NCBI GenBank assembly: GCA_904420055.1
Contig: CAJFTV010000065.1
Span: 1 to 16,033, forward strand
DNA: 16,033 nt
Source of the DNA: Candidatus Alloscillospira gallinarum
GTDB taxonomy: Bacteria > Bacillota > Clostridia > Oscillospirales > Oscillospiraceae
Reading direction: 5' to 3'
The notes beneath the pieces were generated by a model. That model was not told the DNA's origin. It made no database searches and worked only from the letters and a program-made list of their open reading frames with translations. Below, in pieces: positions 1-7,951 of this stretch (the stretch's first letter is position 1; each line of letters begins with the position of its first letter). Made by a program: the position numbers and the translations under genes.

Positions 1-15
1 GCGCTGCCGTTTTAT

Positions 16-951
16 TTATATCTTGTTGTCGCTTCCCAAGACTTCACAGATTTTATGCCTTACAAGATTACGTATATTGTCACGCCCCGGAGTAAGGTAC
101 TTTCTTGGGTCAAAGTCCTCCGGGTGGGCATTGAGGTGTGCTCTCACCCCCGCGGTCATGGCAAGGCGAAGGTCAGAGTCAATGTTAATTTTGCAGACTG
201 CCATTTTAGCCGCCTGTCTGAGCATATCCTCAGGTATGCCGATGGCGTCCGGCATGTTTCCGCCGTTTGAATTTATAGTGTCAACATATTCCGGTACAAC
301 TGAAGATGCACCGTGGAGTACTATGGGGAAGTCCGGCAGACGCTTTCCTACTTCCTCAAGTATATCAAAGCGCAGTCTGGGCTTAACTCCGGGCTTGAAC
401 TTATATGCACCGTGGCTTGTTCCTATTGCAATTGCAAGCGAGTCAACGCCAGTTCTTGTCACAAACTCCTCAACTTCGTCCGGGTGGGTGAAATTTGCAT
501 CTTCTTCCGACACATTCACGTCGTCCTCAATTCCTGCGAGTTTTCCAAGCTCGCCCTCCACAACAACTCCTCTGTCATGTGCGTACTTTACCACCTCAGC
601 CGTGAGCTTAATGTTCTCCTCAAAATCATACTTTGAGCCGTCAAACATAACAGATGTAAATCCGCCGTCTATACAGGACCTGCACACCTCAAAGCTCTCA
701 CCGTGGTCAAGGTGTACACATATCGGAAGGCCAGTATCGGCCTCCGCCGCTTCAATCAGCTTCATAAGATAAACATGCTTTGCATATTTTCTCGCGCCTG
801 CCGACACCTGGAGTATAATCGGAGACCGGCACTCTGCCGCGGCCTCTGTAATCCCCTGAATTATCTCCATATTATTAACATTAAATGCCCCTATTGCATA
901 ACCACCCTCATAGGCTTTTCTGAACATTTCTGTCGATGTCACAATTGGCAT
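16..951 (-). CDS. fba: Class II fructose-bisphosphate aldolase
   Basis: This 311-residue protein is a zinc-dependent class II aldolase that reversibly cleaves fructose 1,6-bisphosphate to dihydroxyacetone phosphate and glyceraldehyde 3-phosphate in the cytoplasm. Seen: the HLDHG motif at residues 80-84, with the presumed catalytic Asp82 and zinc ligand His83; VEGELG at 131-136; GTSHG at 177-181 (His180); HGA at 213-215 (His213); and the phosphate-binding NIDSD at 256-260. The length is normal for the family. The start at base 951 has a GGAGG site at 959-963. The gene is divergent from a PPi-phosphofructokinase, the enzyme for the preceding glycolytic step, so the two are probably coordinated (inference). 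Related class II aldolases for tagatose bisphosphate share most of these motifs, but the phosphofructokinase neighbour favours fructose bisphosphate. Confidence 0.93.
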   Translation of the reverse strand: MPIVTSTEMFRKAYEGGYAIGAFNVNNMEIIQGITEAAAECRSPIILQVSAGARKYAKHVYLMKLIEAAEADTGLPICVHLDHGESFEVCRSCIDGGFTSVMFDGSKYDFEENIKLTAEVVKYAHDRGVVVEGELGKLAGIEDDVNVSEEDANFTHPDEVEEFVTRTGVDSLAIAIGTSHGAYKFKPGVKPRLRFDILEEVGKRLPDFPIVLHGASSVVPEYVDTINSNGGNMPDAIGIPEDMLRQAAKMAVCKINIDSDLRLAMTAGVRAHLNAHPEDFDPRKYLTPGRDNIRNLVRHKICEVLGSDNKI

Positions 952-988
952 ATTAAAACCTCCAATAAAATCAGATTAACACGACCTC

Positions 989-1016
989 ATTTTACCACAT
1001 TGGGATTCTATTGCAA
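989..1016 (-). promoter_or_regulatory. Predicted fba promoter (extended -10)
   Basis: On the minus strand a -35-like TTGCAA (bases 1011-1016) lies 16 bp from the -10 TAAAAT (989-994). A TGG just upstream of the -10 gives an extended -10. It precedes the aldolase ribosome site by about 25 bases. This is read by eye and not mapped. Confidence 0.55.
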
Positions 1017-1038
1017 TAGCGCCAAAAATAAATATTAT

Positions 1039-1067
1039 TTGCTTTATATAAAAAAATGTGGTAGAAT
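1039..1067 (+). promoter_or_regulatory. Predicted pfp promoter (extended -10)
   Basis: The plus strand has TTGCTT (1039-1044), a 17 bp spacer, and TAGAAT (1062-1067) with TGG directly before it. The -10 region, AATGTGGTAGAAT, is nearly identical to that of the divergent aldolase promoter (AATGTGGTAAAAT on the other strand). Confidence 0.6.
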
Positions 1068-1112
1068 CTGTTAAAAATCACGGACAAATAATATTTTTGG
1101 AGGTAATCGTTC

Positions 1113-2354
1113 ATGGAAAACAAGCTTGTAGGCGCCTGTATACTGGGTCAGTCAGGCGGTCCTACATCTGTTATAAACGCCAGCGCTTACGGCGTCATTA
1201 AAACGGCGCTGGAGTCTGACTGTATCACAAATGTTTACGGCGCCGCACATGGAATTGCAGGAGTTTTAAGCGATACACTTTATGATATGGGTAAAGAGGA
1301 CCCCGGAGAGCTGGAGCTTTTGATGAACACTCCGTCCTCCGAGCTTGGCTCATGCAGGAAAAAATTGGCTGACCCCGATGCCGATGACACTGAGTATAAA
1401 AAAATACTTGAGGTATTTAAAAAGCACGATATCCGGTATTTTTTCTACAACGGTGGAAACGACTCCATGGACACCTGCAGCAAGATAAGCCGCTATATGG
1501 AAAAGGTCGGTTATAAGTGCCGCGTTATGGGCATACCAAAGACAATTGACAATGACCTTTTCGGTACCGACCACTGTCCCGGTTTTGGCAGCGCGGCAAA
1601 ATATATAGCTACCTCGGTTGCCGAGGTGAGCAAGGACACCAAAGTATACGACACCGGAGCCGTAACAATAATTGAAATCATGGGCCGTCACGCCGGCTGG
1701 CTTGCCGGCTCCGCTTCGCTCGCCTCACTATGCGGTGAAGGGCCTGACCTTCTTTACCTGCCTGAGACTGATTTTGATATGGCCGCCTTTATCTCCAACG
1801 TGAAACGTATATACGCAGAAAAGGGCAACTGTCTCGTGGCCGTATCGGAGGGTATTCACTATCCTGACGGGTCTTTCGTATCTGAGGCCAAGACCTCTGC
1901 CACCGACGGCTTTGGCCACGCACAGCTCGGCGGGCTCGCCTCACTTCTGGCTGCTGTGGTCAAAAAGGAGACAGGAGCCAAAGTGCGCGGCATTGAACTC
2001 AGCCTGCTGCAGCGCGCCGGAGCACATCTCGCCTCACAGACAGACATTGACGAGGCGTTTATGGCAGGAATGATGGCTGTTAAATACGCAGTATCCGGCA
2101 CAAGCGGAAAGATGGTCGGCTTTGAAAGGGACACATCTTCCGGCAAATATGTGTGCAAAACCGTTCTTCTCCCCCTTGACACCGTGGCAAATGCGGAAAA
2201 GAAAGTGCCGCTGGAGTGGATAATGCCTGACGGTGCCGGAGTTACCGGAGATTTTACTGAATATGTCCTTCCTCTCATTCAGGGCGAAAACAGCAGGGTT
2301 GTGGAAAACGGCATGCCACGATTTGCAAAACTGAAAAAGATAATAGTAAAGTAA
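1113..2354 (+). CDS. pfp: PPi-dependent 6-phosphofructokinase
   Basis: The 413-residue product is a phosphofructokinase that phosphorylates fructose 6-phosphate, most likely with pyrophosphate as donor. Seen: the N-terminal nucleotide/PPi loop LGQSGGPTSVIN (residues 11-22), GGNDS (114-118), PKTIDND (142-148) and MGRHAGW (190-196). Family knowledge: Asp at position 117, where ATP enzymes carry Gly, and Lys143, where ATP enzymes carry Gly (PGTIDND), mark PPi dependence. PPi enzymes are reversible and usually lack allosteric control by PEP or ADP. The start has a GGAGG site at 1099-1103. The gene is divergent from aldolase and is followed by a 15-bp terminator stem. A mixed or ATP-using specificity cannot be excluded without an assay. 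Confidence 0.9.
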   Translation: MENKLVGACILGQSGGPTSVINASAYGVIKTALESDCITNVYGAAHGIAGVLSDTLYDMGKEDPGELELLMNTPSSELGSCRKKLADPDADDTEYKKILEVFKKHDIRYFFYNGGNDSMDTCSKISRYMEKVGYKCRVMGIPKTIDNDLFGTDHCPGFGSAAKYIATSVAEVSKDTKVYDTGAVTIIEIMGRHAGWLAGSASLASLCGEGPDLLYLPETDFDMAAFISNVKRIYAEKGNCLVAVSEGIHYPDGSFVSEAKTSATDGFGHAQLGGLASLLAAVVKKETGAKVRGIELSLLQRAGAHLASQTDIDEAFMAGMMAVKYAVSGTSGKMVGFERDTSSGKYVCKTVLLPLDTVANAEKKVPLEWIMPDGAGVTGDFTEYVLPLIQGENSRVVENGMPRFAKLKKIIVK

Positions 2355-2355
2355 G

Positions 2356-2397
2356 ATAATACCCCAAAGGAAACAATATCCTTTGGGGTATTATTAT
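2356..2397. terminator. Bidirectional terminator between pfp and the yhhN-like gene
   Basis: A perfect 15-bp stem pairs bases 2356-2370 with 2380-2394 around a 9-base loop. The AT-rich outer part supplies a T-rich tail on both strands, so it can end the plus-strand pfp transcript and the convergent hprK-whiA operon. Confidence 0.85.
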
Positions 2398-2403
2398 TTA
2401 GTT

Positions 2404-3078
2404 TTAAAGCATAATTGAAACCGCTATCATCGTCTGCGCAATGTAATAGAGCACAAGGCATGCTTTTCTGTACACCGGCAGTTCCACCGTGCAAAAATTT
2501 TCAAAAATCCACATAATATCGCTTACAAGGAAAAACAAGCTCCCGACAAAAAACACGACCGAGGCCACGGTTGTGACGCTCACCATCATGGCAAAACCGG
2601 CACCAGCCATAAAAGTTTCGGCAAACATATAGATAAGTCCCGGTATGTACAGCTTGCCATAATCGGCATCACGAGACTTGAGTATTTTCCAGACAAACGG
2701 GAACACGATTATTGCAAATACAAGGGCGGCATACCACTTTCCTCCCCCATAGAACATCGCGCACACATAGGCAACATGTCCTATGAGAAAAAACAGTCCG
2801 CCAAGCACCGTCGCCGCCTTCTCAAATACAAGGCGCCTCAATTGCAAAACTACGTCACCGCAAAATCCGAATGCAAGGCCCAGCAGCAAAATTGCGGCAA
2901 AGTCTGTACCTCCGGCACTCTGATACGCCACACGTCCCACCGCCACAAACGATGCCGAGGCCAAAAGCTTGAATATAAGTCCCCTCACCTGGCGCTTTGG
3001 GTCATGCCGGAATGCGAAAAAGTACGCCATTACAGCCTCAAACACAATTAATATCCCAACAAGAATATAGTTTTCCAT
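2404..3078 (-). CDS. YhhN/TMEM86-family membrane protein (lysoplasmalogenase-like)
   Basis: This 224-residue, strongly hydrophobic protein has about eight predicted membrane segments and matches the YhhN/TMEM86 family. Seen: family motifs GD (Gly74-Asp75 in a FGFCGDVVLQL segment), GHxxY (100-104), SD (186-187) and YYxAQ (211-215). Animal TMEM86 members hydrolyse the vinyl-ether bond of lysoplasmalogens, so a role in turnover of ether lipids is a family-based inference; many anaerobic Clostridia make plasmalogens. It is the last gene of the operon. Its ATG overlaps the whiA stop by one base (TAATG), so translation is probably coupled. The conserved acidic residues (Asp75, Asp187) are kept, so nothing argues for an inactive copy. 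Substrate is unproven. Confidence 0.8.
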   Translation of the reverse strand: MENYILVGILIVFEAVMAYFFAFRHDPKRQVRGLIFKLLASASFVAVGRVAYQSAGGTDFAAILLLGLAFGFCGDVVLQLRRLVFEKAATVLGGLFFLIGHVAYVCAMFYGGGKWYAALVFAIIVFPFVWKILKSRDADYGKLYIPGLIYMFAETFMAGAGFAMMVSVTTVASVVFFVGSLFFLVSDIMWIFENFCTVELPVYRKACLVLYYIAQTMIAVSIML

Positions 3079-4004
3079 TATCCTTCATTTCCCCCCTGCC
3101 CCTTTATTTTTTCCGATATCTCCATAAGCTTCCTCAGTCTGTGGTTAAGACAGGACTTTGACACCGGAGGAACATGGAGCTCTGCCAGCTCTGATATGCT
3201 GAGCTCAGGGTTCTCGACCCTCAGCGCCGCCGTATCCCTGAGCTTGTCCGGCAGGTTGTCAAGCCCCAGAGTTTCAGCGATAAGGCGTATTGCCTCCATC
3301 TGGTTTCGCGACGCATCTACTGTTTTTTTAACATTTGCCGTATCACAGTTAACCTGCCTGTTGACACTGTTTGTCATACCCTTTTCTATCTTTGCGGACA
3401 GAAGATTCATAGATGAAATTTGCGCCCCCAAAGTTGTGAGAAGGTCGGCAATCTGCTCACTCTGCTTTAAATATATTATATAGTTTCCTTTTCTCGTAGT
3501 CTCTTTCGGTTCAAAACTGAGTTCCAAAAATATCGCGTATGTCTCACGGCTCACATTGTAGTGAGCCGTTGCGATTTCAAAGTGATACCGTTTGGTGGGG
3601 TCTGTGACTGAGCCTCCGGCCAAAAACGCCCCTTTTAGGAAACTAATCCGGCAGCAATCGTCCTCGATAACTCCAAGATTTACATGGTGGGCAACCATTC
3701 CGCCGGGACTGTAGCCGTAAGTATCAAAAATAGTGTTTATCTTTTCCCGGTCAGAAATGACAAATGTTCCTTTTCCCCTTTCCCCCGCGGAATTTGACAC
3801 GCTGTCAAATCCAAAACCAAACGCCTTTTTAAACAGCTTTGGGAGCATTTTCCCAAAATCGGTGCTCCCGGTTATTATTTTTATCTCCATGGGAGAAAAT
3901 GTATTGCAGTAAAGCAGTATTCCATAACACATTGCAACTGCACAGCACTTTTTGCCTGGCAGTTCTTTCGCTATTTCTTTTTTTACCTCTGAGGAAAAAG
4001 ACAT
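3078..4004 (-). CDS. whiA: WhiA, LAGLIDADG-like DNA-binding protein
   Basis: WhiA is a conserved Gram-positive protein with a degenerate LAGLIDADG homing-endonuclease fold and a C-terminal helix-turn-helix. It is a sporulation transcription factor in Streptomyces and affects division and chromosome segregation in Bacillus. Seen: the family-typical N-terminus MSFSSEVKKE; a LAGLIDADG-like segment at about residues 120-135 (SFLKGAFLAGGSVTD); and a C-terminal HTH region at about 255-298 ending in SKSCLNHRLRKL. I start it at base 4004 (308 aa) and not at the GTG at 4007, because the ATG overlaps the yvcK stop as TGATG and has an AGAGGTG site at proper spacing. In many Clostridia a Crh/HPr gene follows whiA; here a YhhN-like gene does. 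Confidence 0.95.
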   Translation of the reverse strand: MSFSSEVKKEIAKELPGKKCCAVAMCYGILLYCNTFSPMEIKIITGSTDFGKMLPKLFKKAFGFGFDSVSNSAGERGKGTFVISDREKINTIFDTYGYSPGGMVAHHVNLGVIEDDCCRISFLKGAFLAGGSVTDPTKRYHFEIATAHYNVSRETYAIFLELSFEPKETTRKGNYIIYLKQSEQIADLLTTLGAQISSMNLLSAKIEKGMTNSVNRQVNCDTANVKKTVDASRNQMEAIRLIAETLGLDNLPDKLRDTAALRVENPELSISELAELHVPPVSKSCLNHRLRKLMEISEKIKGQGGNEG

Positions 4005-5002
4005 CACGCACCTCTTTCACAGGCCTTGTAAAATACACACTTCACCGCCTCGGCAAGCGCACGCGGGTCATGCCTGAAAAATCCGCCGGAGACCTGTCCT
4101 GTCCGTCTCCTGCATAATTCCACGCCCATATGCCGCACCGCCTCGTCATCGCAGTTCACCCTGTATGAGCCGTCCCGGTTATACCTGTACATATCTCCCG
4201 GATACCAGTTATTGACTACACATGTGTCAAATATTCTGCCCCCGGCGTGCTTGAAAATCGCTGCGATATGCTCCGACACCGTATACCCGTCCGTCTCTCC
4301 CGGCTGGGTCATAAGATTGCAGATGTATATTTTCACCGCGTCCGACGCCATAATGGCGTCGGCAACACCGTCAACTAAAATATTGGGAATAACACTGGTG
4401 TACAGGCTGCCGGGACCAAGCACTATCACATCGGCTCCGTTTATGGCGTCAATACAGTCCTTCAGAGGCTTAACATTCTCCGGCACAAGACATATTTTGT
4501 CTATTCCGCATTTGTGTTTCTTCTGCGCCTCCACTATTCCGCACTCACCAAATACGTCCATGCCGTTATTCAGCACTGCCTTAATCCAAACGTTGTCGTT
4601 TGTCACCGGCAGCACCCTGCCGCGAACCGCCAAAAGTCTCTCCGTATTTTTTATGGCGCGGCTGAAAGAGCCGGATATGCCGTACATCGCGGCAATAAGA
4701 AGATTTCCAAAACACTGGCCCGTAAGGTCGCCGTTTTCAAACCTGTAGTTAACAAGCTTTTCCGTCATGGAATCCGTGTCCGCCAGCGCCAGTAGGCAAT
4801 TTCTTATATCTCCCGGAGGCGGCATGGAAAACTGGTCCCGTATAACACCGGAGCCTCCGCCATCGTCCGTGACAGTGACAATCCCGGTTATATCCCAATC
4901 CGTATAATCCTTTAGTCCTTTCAGCATATTGGGCATGCCCGTACCGCCTCCCACACACACGATGCGGGGGCGCGCTCTGCCCGAAAAGTTTATTTTGTCC
5001 AT
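4004..5002 (-). CDS. yvcK: YvcK/GlmR-type regulator (CofD-like)
   Basis: The 332-residue cytoplasmic protein belongs to the YvcK (GlmR) branch of the CofD-like family. In Bacillus, GlmR binds UDP-GlcNAc and promotes carbon flow into peptidoglycan precursors during gluconeogenic growth. Seen: GGGTGMP at residues 18-24, VTVTDDGGGSG at 42-52 and PPGDIRNCL at 62-70, all hallmarks of the family; GPGSLYTSVIPN is also present in the middle. The start at 5002 lies inside the end of rapZ (13-base overlap). The association with RapZ, MurB and HprK fits a carbon-status-to-cell-wall control unit. The older label of 2-phospho-L-lactate transferase is unlikely, because no F420 genes are present. Confidence 0.95.
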   Translation of the reverse strand: MDKINFSGRARPRIVCVGGGTGMPNMLKGLKDYTDWDITGIVTVTDDGGGSGVIRDQFSMPPPGDIRNCLLALADTDSMTEKLVNYRFENGDLTGQCFGNLLIAAMYGISGSFSRAIKNTERLLAVRGRVLPVTNDNVWIKAVLNNGMDVFGECGIVEAQKKHKCGIDKICLVPENVKPLKDCIDAINGADVIVLGPGSLYTSVIPNILVDGVADAIMASDAVKIYICNLMTQPGETDGYTVSEHIAAIFKHAGGRIFDTCVVNNWYPGDMYRYNRDGSYRVNCDDEAVRHMGVELCRRRTGQVSGGFFRHDPRALAEAVKCVFYKACERGA

Positions 5003-5856
5003 TTATCCGAATCCCTGTGGAAACATTCGGCATCATAGCCCTTTTCCACTATAGCATTAGTCAGTTTTACGGCCACCGCCACAGAGCGGTGCCTTCCCCC
5101 GGTGCAGCCAACCGCTATAAGCAAATTGCGCCGCCCCTCTTCAATATAATGCGGAATGAGAAACAGCAGAAGGTCTGACACCTTGTCCACAAATTTGGCA
5201 GCCACCTCATTAGAAAAGATATAGTCCTGCACCTCGTGGTCAAGTCCGGTCTTGTCCTTTAAGTTGCTGATATAGTATGGGTTAGGCAGGAACCGCACAT
5301 CAAACACATAGTCTGCGTCTGTCGGTATGCCGTTTTTATACCCGAATGACACGAAATTCAAAGACAGCTGTTTTGCCTCTGATGTGTCGGAAAATGTCTT
5401 ATAAATGCTTCTATTCAGCTGTCCAATGGTAAGACGCGACGTATCTATTACGCTGTCTGCACGCTGGAGTATCGGCTGCATGAGACGGCGCTCTTTTTCA
5501 ACGGCATTTTCGAGACTTATCCCGTCAGGGTCCAGCGGGTGGCGCCGGCGGGTCTCCTTATACCGCTTTACAATTACATCTGTAGACGCAGTTACAAACA
5601 GTATCCTGTAGCTTCCGCCCGACGTCTCAATCTCCGCCAGGGCGCTGAAGAACTTGTCAAAATCGCTTATGCTGCGCACATCTGTTACAAGGGCAACACG
5701 CTCATATATCCCCCTTGTCGCAAGACACAGGTCCACAAACTTGGGTATCATCTCCACGGGCATATTGTCCACACAGTAATACCCCATGTCTTCCATGGCA
5801 GCCGCAGTCTGGCTTTTACCCGCACCTGATAAACCTGAAATTATCACAATATCCAT
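4990..5856 (-). CDS. rapZ: RapZ/YvcJ nucleotide-binding protein
   Basis: This 288-residue P-loop protein is the RapZ/YvcJ family member. In Escherichia coli, RapZ is an RNA adaptor that controls the sRNA GlmZ and so GlcN6P synthase. In Bacillus, YvcJ is a nucleotide-binding protein with GTPase activity whose partner RNAs are not known. Seen: Walker A GLSGAGKS at residues 8-15; the family motif YYCVDNMP at 26-33; and the C-terminal GCTGGRHRSV at 250-259 followed by HRDSDK near the end, in the domain that binds RNA and sugar phosphate in RapZ. The ATG overlaps the murB stop by one base (TAATG), so it is probably translationally coupled. Its place between murB and yvcK is the standard Firmicutes arrangement. 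Confidence 0.95.
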   Translation of the reverse strand: MDIVIISGLSGAGKSQTAAAMEDMGYYCVDNMPVEMIPKFVDLCLATRGIYERVALVTDVRSISDFDKFFSALAEIETSGGSYRILFVTASTDVIVKRYKETRRRHPLDPDGISLENAVEKERRLMQPILQRADSVIDTSRLTIGQLNRSIYKTFSDTSEAKQLSLNFVSFGYKNGIPTDADYVFDVRFLPNPYYISNLKDKTGLDHEVQDYIFSNEVAAKFVDKVSDLLLFLIPHYIEEGRRNLLIAVGCTGGRHRSVAVAVKLTNAIVEKGYDAECFHRDSDKWTK

Positions 5857-6788
5857 TAAAGATTAACGCCGCCTCTTCTGATTATCCTGACCTCCGGCTC
5901 CAGAGCTGTGCCGGTTTTCCTGTATACTCTGTCTTTAACCTGCTCCATGAGGCTGTACACGTCCTCAAACGTGGCGTTTCCGCAATTCACCACAAAGCCT
6001 GCATGCTTTTTTGAAACCTGCGCTCCCCCGACCGTGAAGCCTTTCAGGCCGCATTCTTCAATCATCGCAGCAGCATATCCCGTCTTTGGCCGCTTGAACG
6101 TGCTGCCCGCACTCGGCATATCAAGGGGCTGGCTCTGCCGCCGCTTTAATGATAGTTCTTCCATGCGGGATTTTATCTCATCACGGTTGCCCCGAGAAAG
6201 CTCAATTTTGCACTTGAGGATAATATGCCCATTTTCAGAAAAAACACTGTGCCGGTAAGAAAACTCCAGTTCACTGCCGCTGAAAGCCGATATCTCCCCC
6301 TGGCTGTCAAAGGAGCTAACCTCTTTAACTACATCTTTCAGTTCCCCGCCATAGGCACCGGCATTCATGAACACGCCGCCTCCCAATGTACCGGGAATAC
6401 CGTGGGCAAATTCAAGACCACAAAGGCCATTGTTCATAGCAAAAACCGCAAGCCTTGCAAGTGTCGTGCCCGCTTCTGCCTCAATTATCCCTTCGGCTGA
6501 AAGTCTTATTTCAGAGAACCCTCCGTGAGTCATTATTACAGGAAAGCCCAGTTCACCGTCCTCAATGAGAAGATTTGTGCCGTTTCCAACAATCAGCGGC
6601 ACTATTCCCTCACTGGTAAAAAATCTGTAGACAGCTATCAGTTCTTCACTTGTGGCAGGAACTGCAAAAAACGGGGTAACACCTCCGATTTTAAACGAAG
6701 TGTGGTTTTTCATGCTCTCATTCCTGAGAATTCTGAGCTTTGGAAAGCTCTTTAAAAGCAAGTTTTCTGCGCTGTTGTATATATCCAT
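5856..6788 (-). CDS. murB: UDP-N-acetylenolpyruvoylglucosamine reductase
   Basis: MurB is the FAD enzyme that reduces UDP-GlcNAc-enolpyruvate to UDP-MurNAc with NADPH, the second committed step of peptidoglycan synthesis. Seen in the 310 residues: HTSFKIGG at 29-36; VGNGTNLL at 67-74; the FAD-binding GIPGTLGGGVFMNAGAYGG stretch at 130-148; SYRHS at 177-181; the catalytic Ser229 within GSTFKRP; and the C-terminal LEPEVR with the likely catalytic Glu299. The form is the shorter Gram-positive type II MurB. It starts three bases after the hprK stop. This is a full-length, confident member with no missing key residue. Confidence 0.97.
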   Translation of the reverse strand: MDIYNSAENLLLKSFPKLRILRNESMKNHTSFKIGGVTPFFAVPATSEELIAVYRFFTSEGIVPLIVGNGTNLLIEDGELGFPVIMTHGGFSEIRLSAEGIIEAEAGTTLARLAVFAMNNGLCGLEFAHGIPGTLGGGVFMNAGAYGGELKDVVKEVSSFDSQGEISAFSGSELEFSYRHSVFSENGHIILKCKIELSRGNRDEIKSRMEELSLKRRQSQPLDMPSAGSTFKRPKTGYAAAMIEECGLKGFTVGGAQVSKKHAGFVVNCGNATFEDVYSLMEQVKDRVYRKTGTALEPEVRIIRRGGVNL

Positions 6789-6791
6789 TAA

Positions 6792-7730
6792 TCAGATATT
6801 ACCTTTCAATAAATGACTGTTTATGCGCTCTGTAAACTCTTTCGCCGAGTTAAAGCCCATTACCTTCTGTCTGAACTCCAGGGCCGCGACTTCAATAATT
6901 ACCGATATATTTCGTCCAGGGCGCACCGGAACTGTGTGGGACACGAGCTTTACGCCCAAAATTTCTTCATAGCTCTCCTTAAGCCCCAGGCGGTCGTATA
7001 CCTCGCCCTCTCTCCATGGCTCAAGGTGAACTACAATTGCAATATCCTGGAAAGACTTAACGGCACTGACGCCAAATGTGCGCCGGACATCTATAATCCC
7101 TATGCCCCTGAGCTCCACATAATACTTTATAAGCTCCGGCGCCTCTCCCATGAGCTTGTCAATATCTGTGCGCTTTATCTCAACAGCGTCGTCGGCGACA
7201 AGACGGTGACCGCGCTTTATGAGCTCTATGGCCGTCTCGCTCTTTCCTATGCCGCTTTCGCCCAGTATAAGAACACCGATACCGTAAACCTCAACCAGAA
7301 CACCGTGGCGCGTTATTCTCGGCGCGAGCTCACGCCCCAGGACACGAAGCACATCAGTCATAATCTGAGATGTATTGCTGGAAGTGGAAAATACGGATAT
7401 GTCATACTGCTTTGCAGACTCCAGCATTTCAACGCCGGGGTCACGGTCGCTTGTCACGATTACCGCCGGCACCTTTCTGGAGAACAGGTCATCGTACTTT
7501 CTTCTCCTCTCGGCAGAGGAATACGGCGCTACAAATTCAATCTCCATTCCGCCCAATATCTGTATGCGGTTTGGGTCAAAATATGTATAAAATCCGTCCA
7601 GCTGAAGACTGGGACGGTGCACCTCGGCATTTGTCAGAAGTTTTTCATCATAATCGGTTGATTTATACAGAGGCTTTAAATTAAGCTCCTCAGCCATGCT
7701 TTTCAATTTGAAGGAAAATGTTTGCTCCAT
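6792..7730 (-). CDS. hprK: HPr kinase/phosphorylase
   Basis: HprK phosphorylates and dephosphorylates Ser46 of the PTS protein HPr, so it is the sensor of carbon catabolite control in Firmicutes. Seen in the 312 residues: an N-terminal domain to about 130; RHGVLVEVYG with His142; Walker A GESGIGKS at 157-164; VADDAVEI at 178-185; the HprK signature ELRGIGIIDVRRTFG at 206-220; and the C-terminal PVRPGRN at 268-274, in the region that controls the kinase/phosphorylase switch. It is the first gene of the operon, with a GGAGGG site and a predicted promoter upstream. No HPr or Crh gene lies in the window, so its substrate is encoded elsewhere. Confidence 0.97.
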   Translation of the reverse strand: MEQTFSFKLKSMAEELNLKPLYKSTDYDEKLLTNAEVHRPSLQLDGFYTYFDPNRIQILGGMEIEFVAPYSSAERRRKYDDLFSRKVPAVIVTSDRDPGVEMLESAKQYDISVFSTSSNTSQIMTDVLRVLGRELAPRITRHGVLVEVYGIGVLILGESGIGKSETAIELIKRGHRLVADDAVEIKRTDIDKLMGEAPELIKYYVELRGIGIIDVRRTFGVSAVKSFQDIAIVVHLEPWREGEVYDRLGLKESYEEILGVKLVSHTVPVRPGRNISVIIEVAALEFRQKVMGFNSAKEFTERINSHLLKGNI

Positions 7731-7791
7731 CTTAATACCCTCCGTTTATTTTACGCTATAACATTAGCTCTTATTAACTCAATTTATGTAA

Positions 7792-7820
7792 ATTCTATAC
7801 AATTTTTCTCTTTTTTGCAA
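7792..7820 (-). promoter_or_regulatory. Predicted promoter of the hprK-murB-rapZ-yvcK-whiA operon
   Basis: On the minus strand TTGCAA (7815-7820) and TAGAAT (7792-7797) are separated by exactly 17 bp. This leaves a leader of roughly 55 bases before hprK. The surrounding 7731-7877 region is very AT-rich and holds nothing else I can recognise. Confidence 0.5.
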
Positions 7821-7877
7821 TACTTTTACTTGGAAAAGCTGCAATATTTAAATTATTTAATTATTTTAAAAAAACAC

Positions 7878-7906
7878 TTGCAATTTTCGGTACATTCTGG
7901 TATTAT
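7878..7906 (+). promoter_or_regulatory. Predicted rpmB promoter
   Basis: TTGCAA (7878-7883), a 17 bp spacer, and TATTAT (7901-7906) preceded by TGG, an extended -10. This is a strong housekeeping-type promoter, as expected for a ribosomal protein gene. Confidence 0.65.
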
Positions 7907-7951
7907 TATTAACGCTGTTCAAATAGTAGTATTATCAAGGAGGTGCAGCAA

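Noticed and set aside
23..772. Long plus-strand open frame (249 codons) antisense to the aldolase gene
   Set aside because: It lies wholly opposite a confident aldolase, has no ribosome site, and its composition (Ser/Thr/Pro-rich) is that of an antisense shadow.
4004..5002. Naming yvcK as a 2-phospho-L-lactate transferase (CofD) of F420 synthesis
   Set aside because: The operon partners and the DDGGGSG and PGDIRNCL motifs fit the YvcK branch, and no F420 genes are nearby.
6813..7661. 282-codon plus-strand open frame opposite hprK
   Set aside because: It is antisense to a full-length HprK with all motifs intact, shows no recognisable domain, and has no Shine-Dalgarno sequence.
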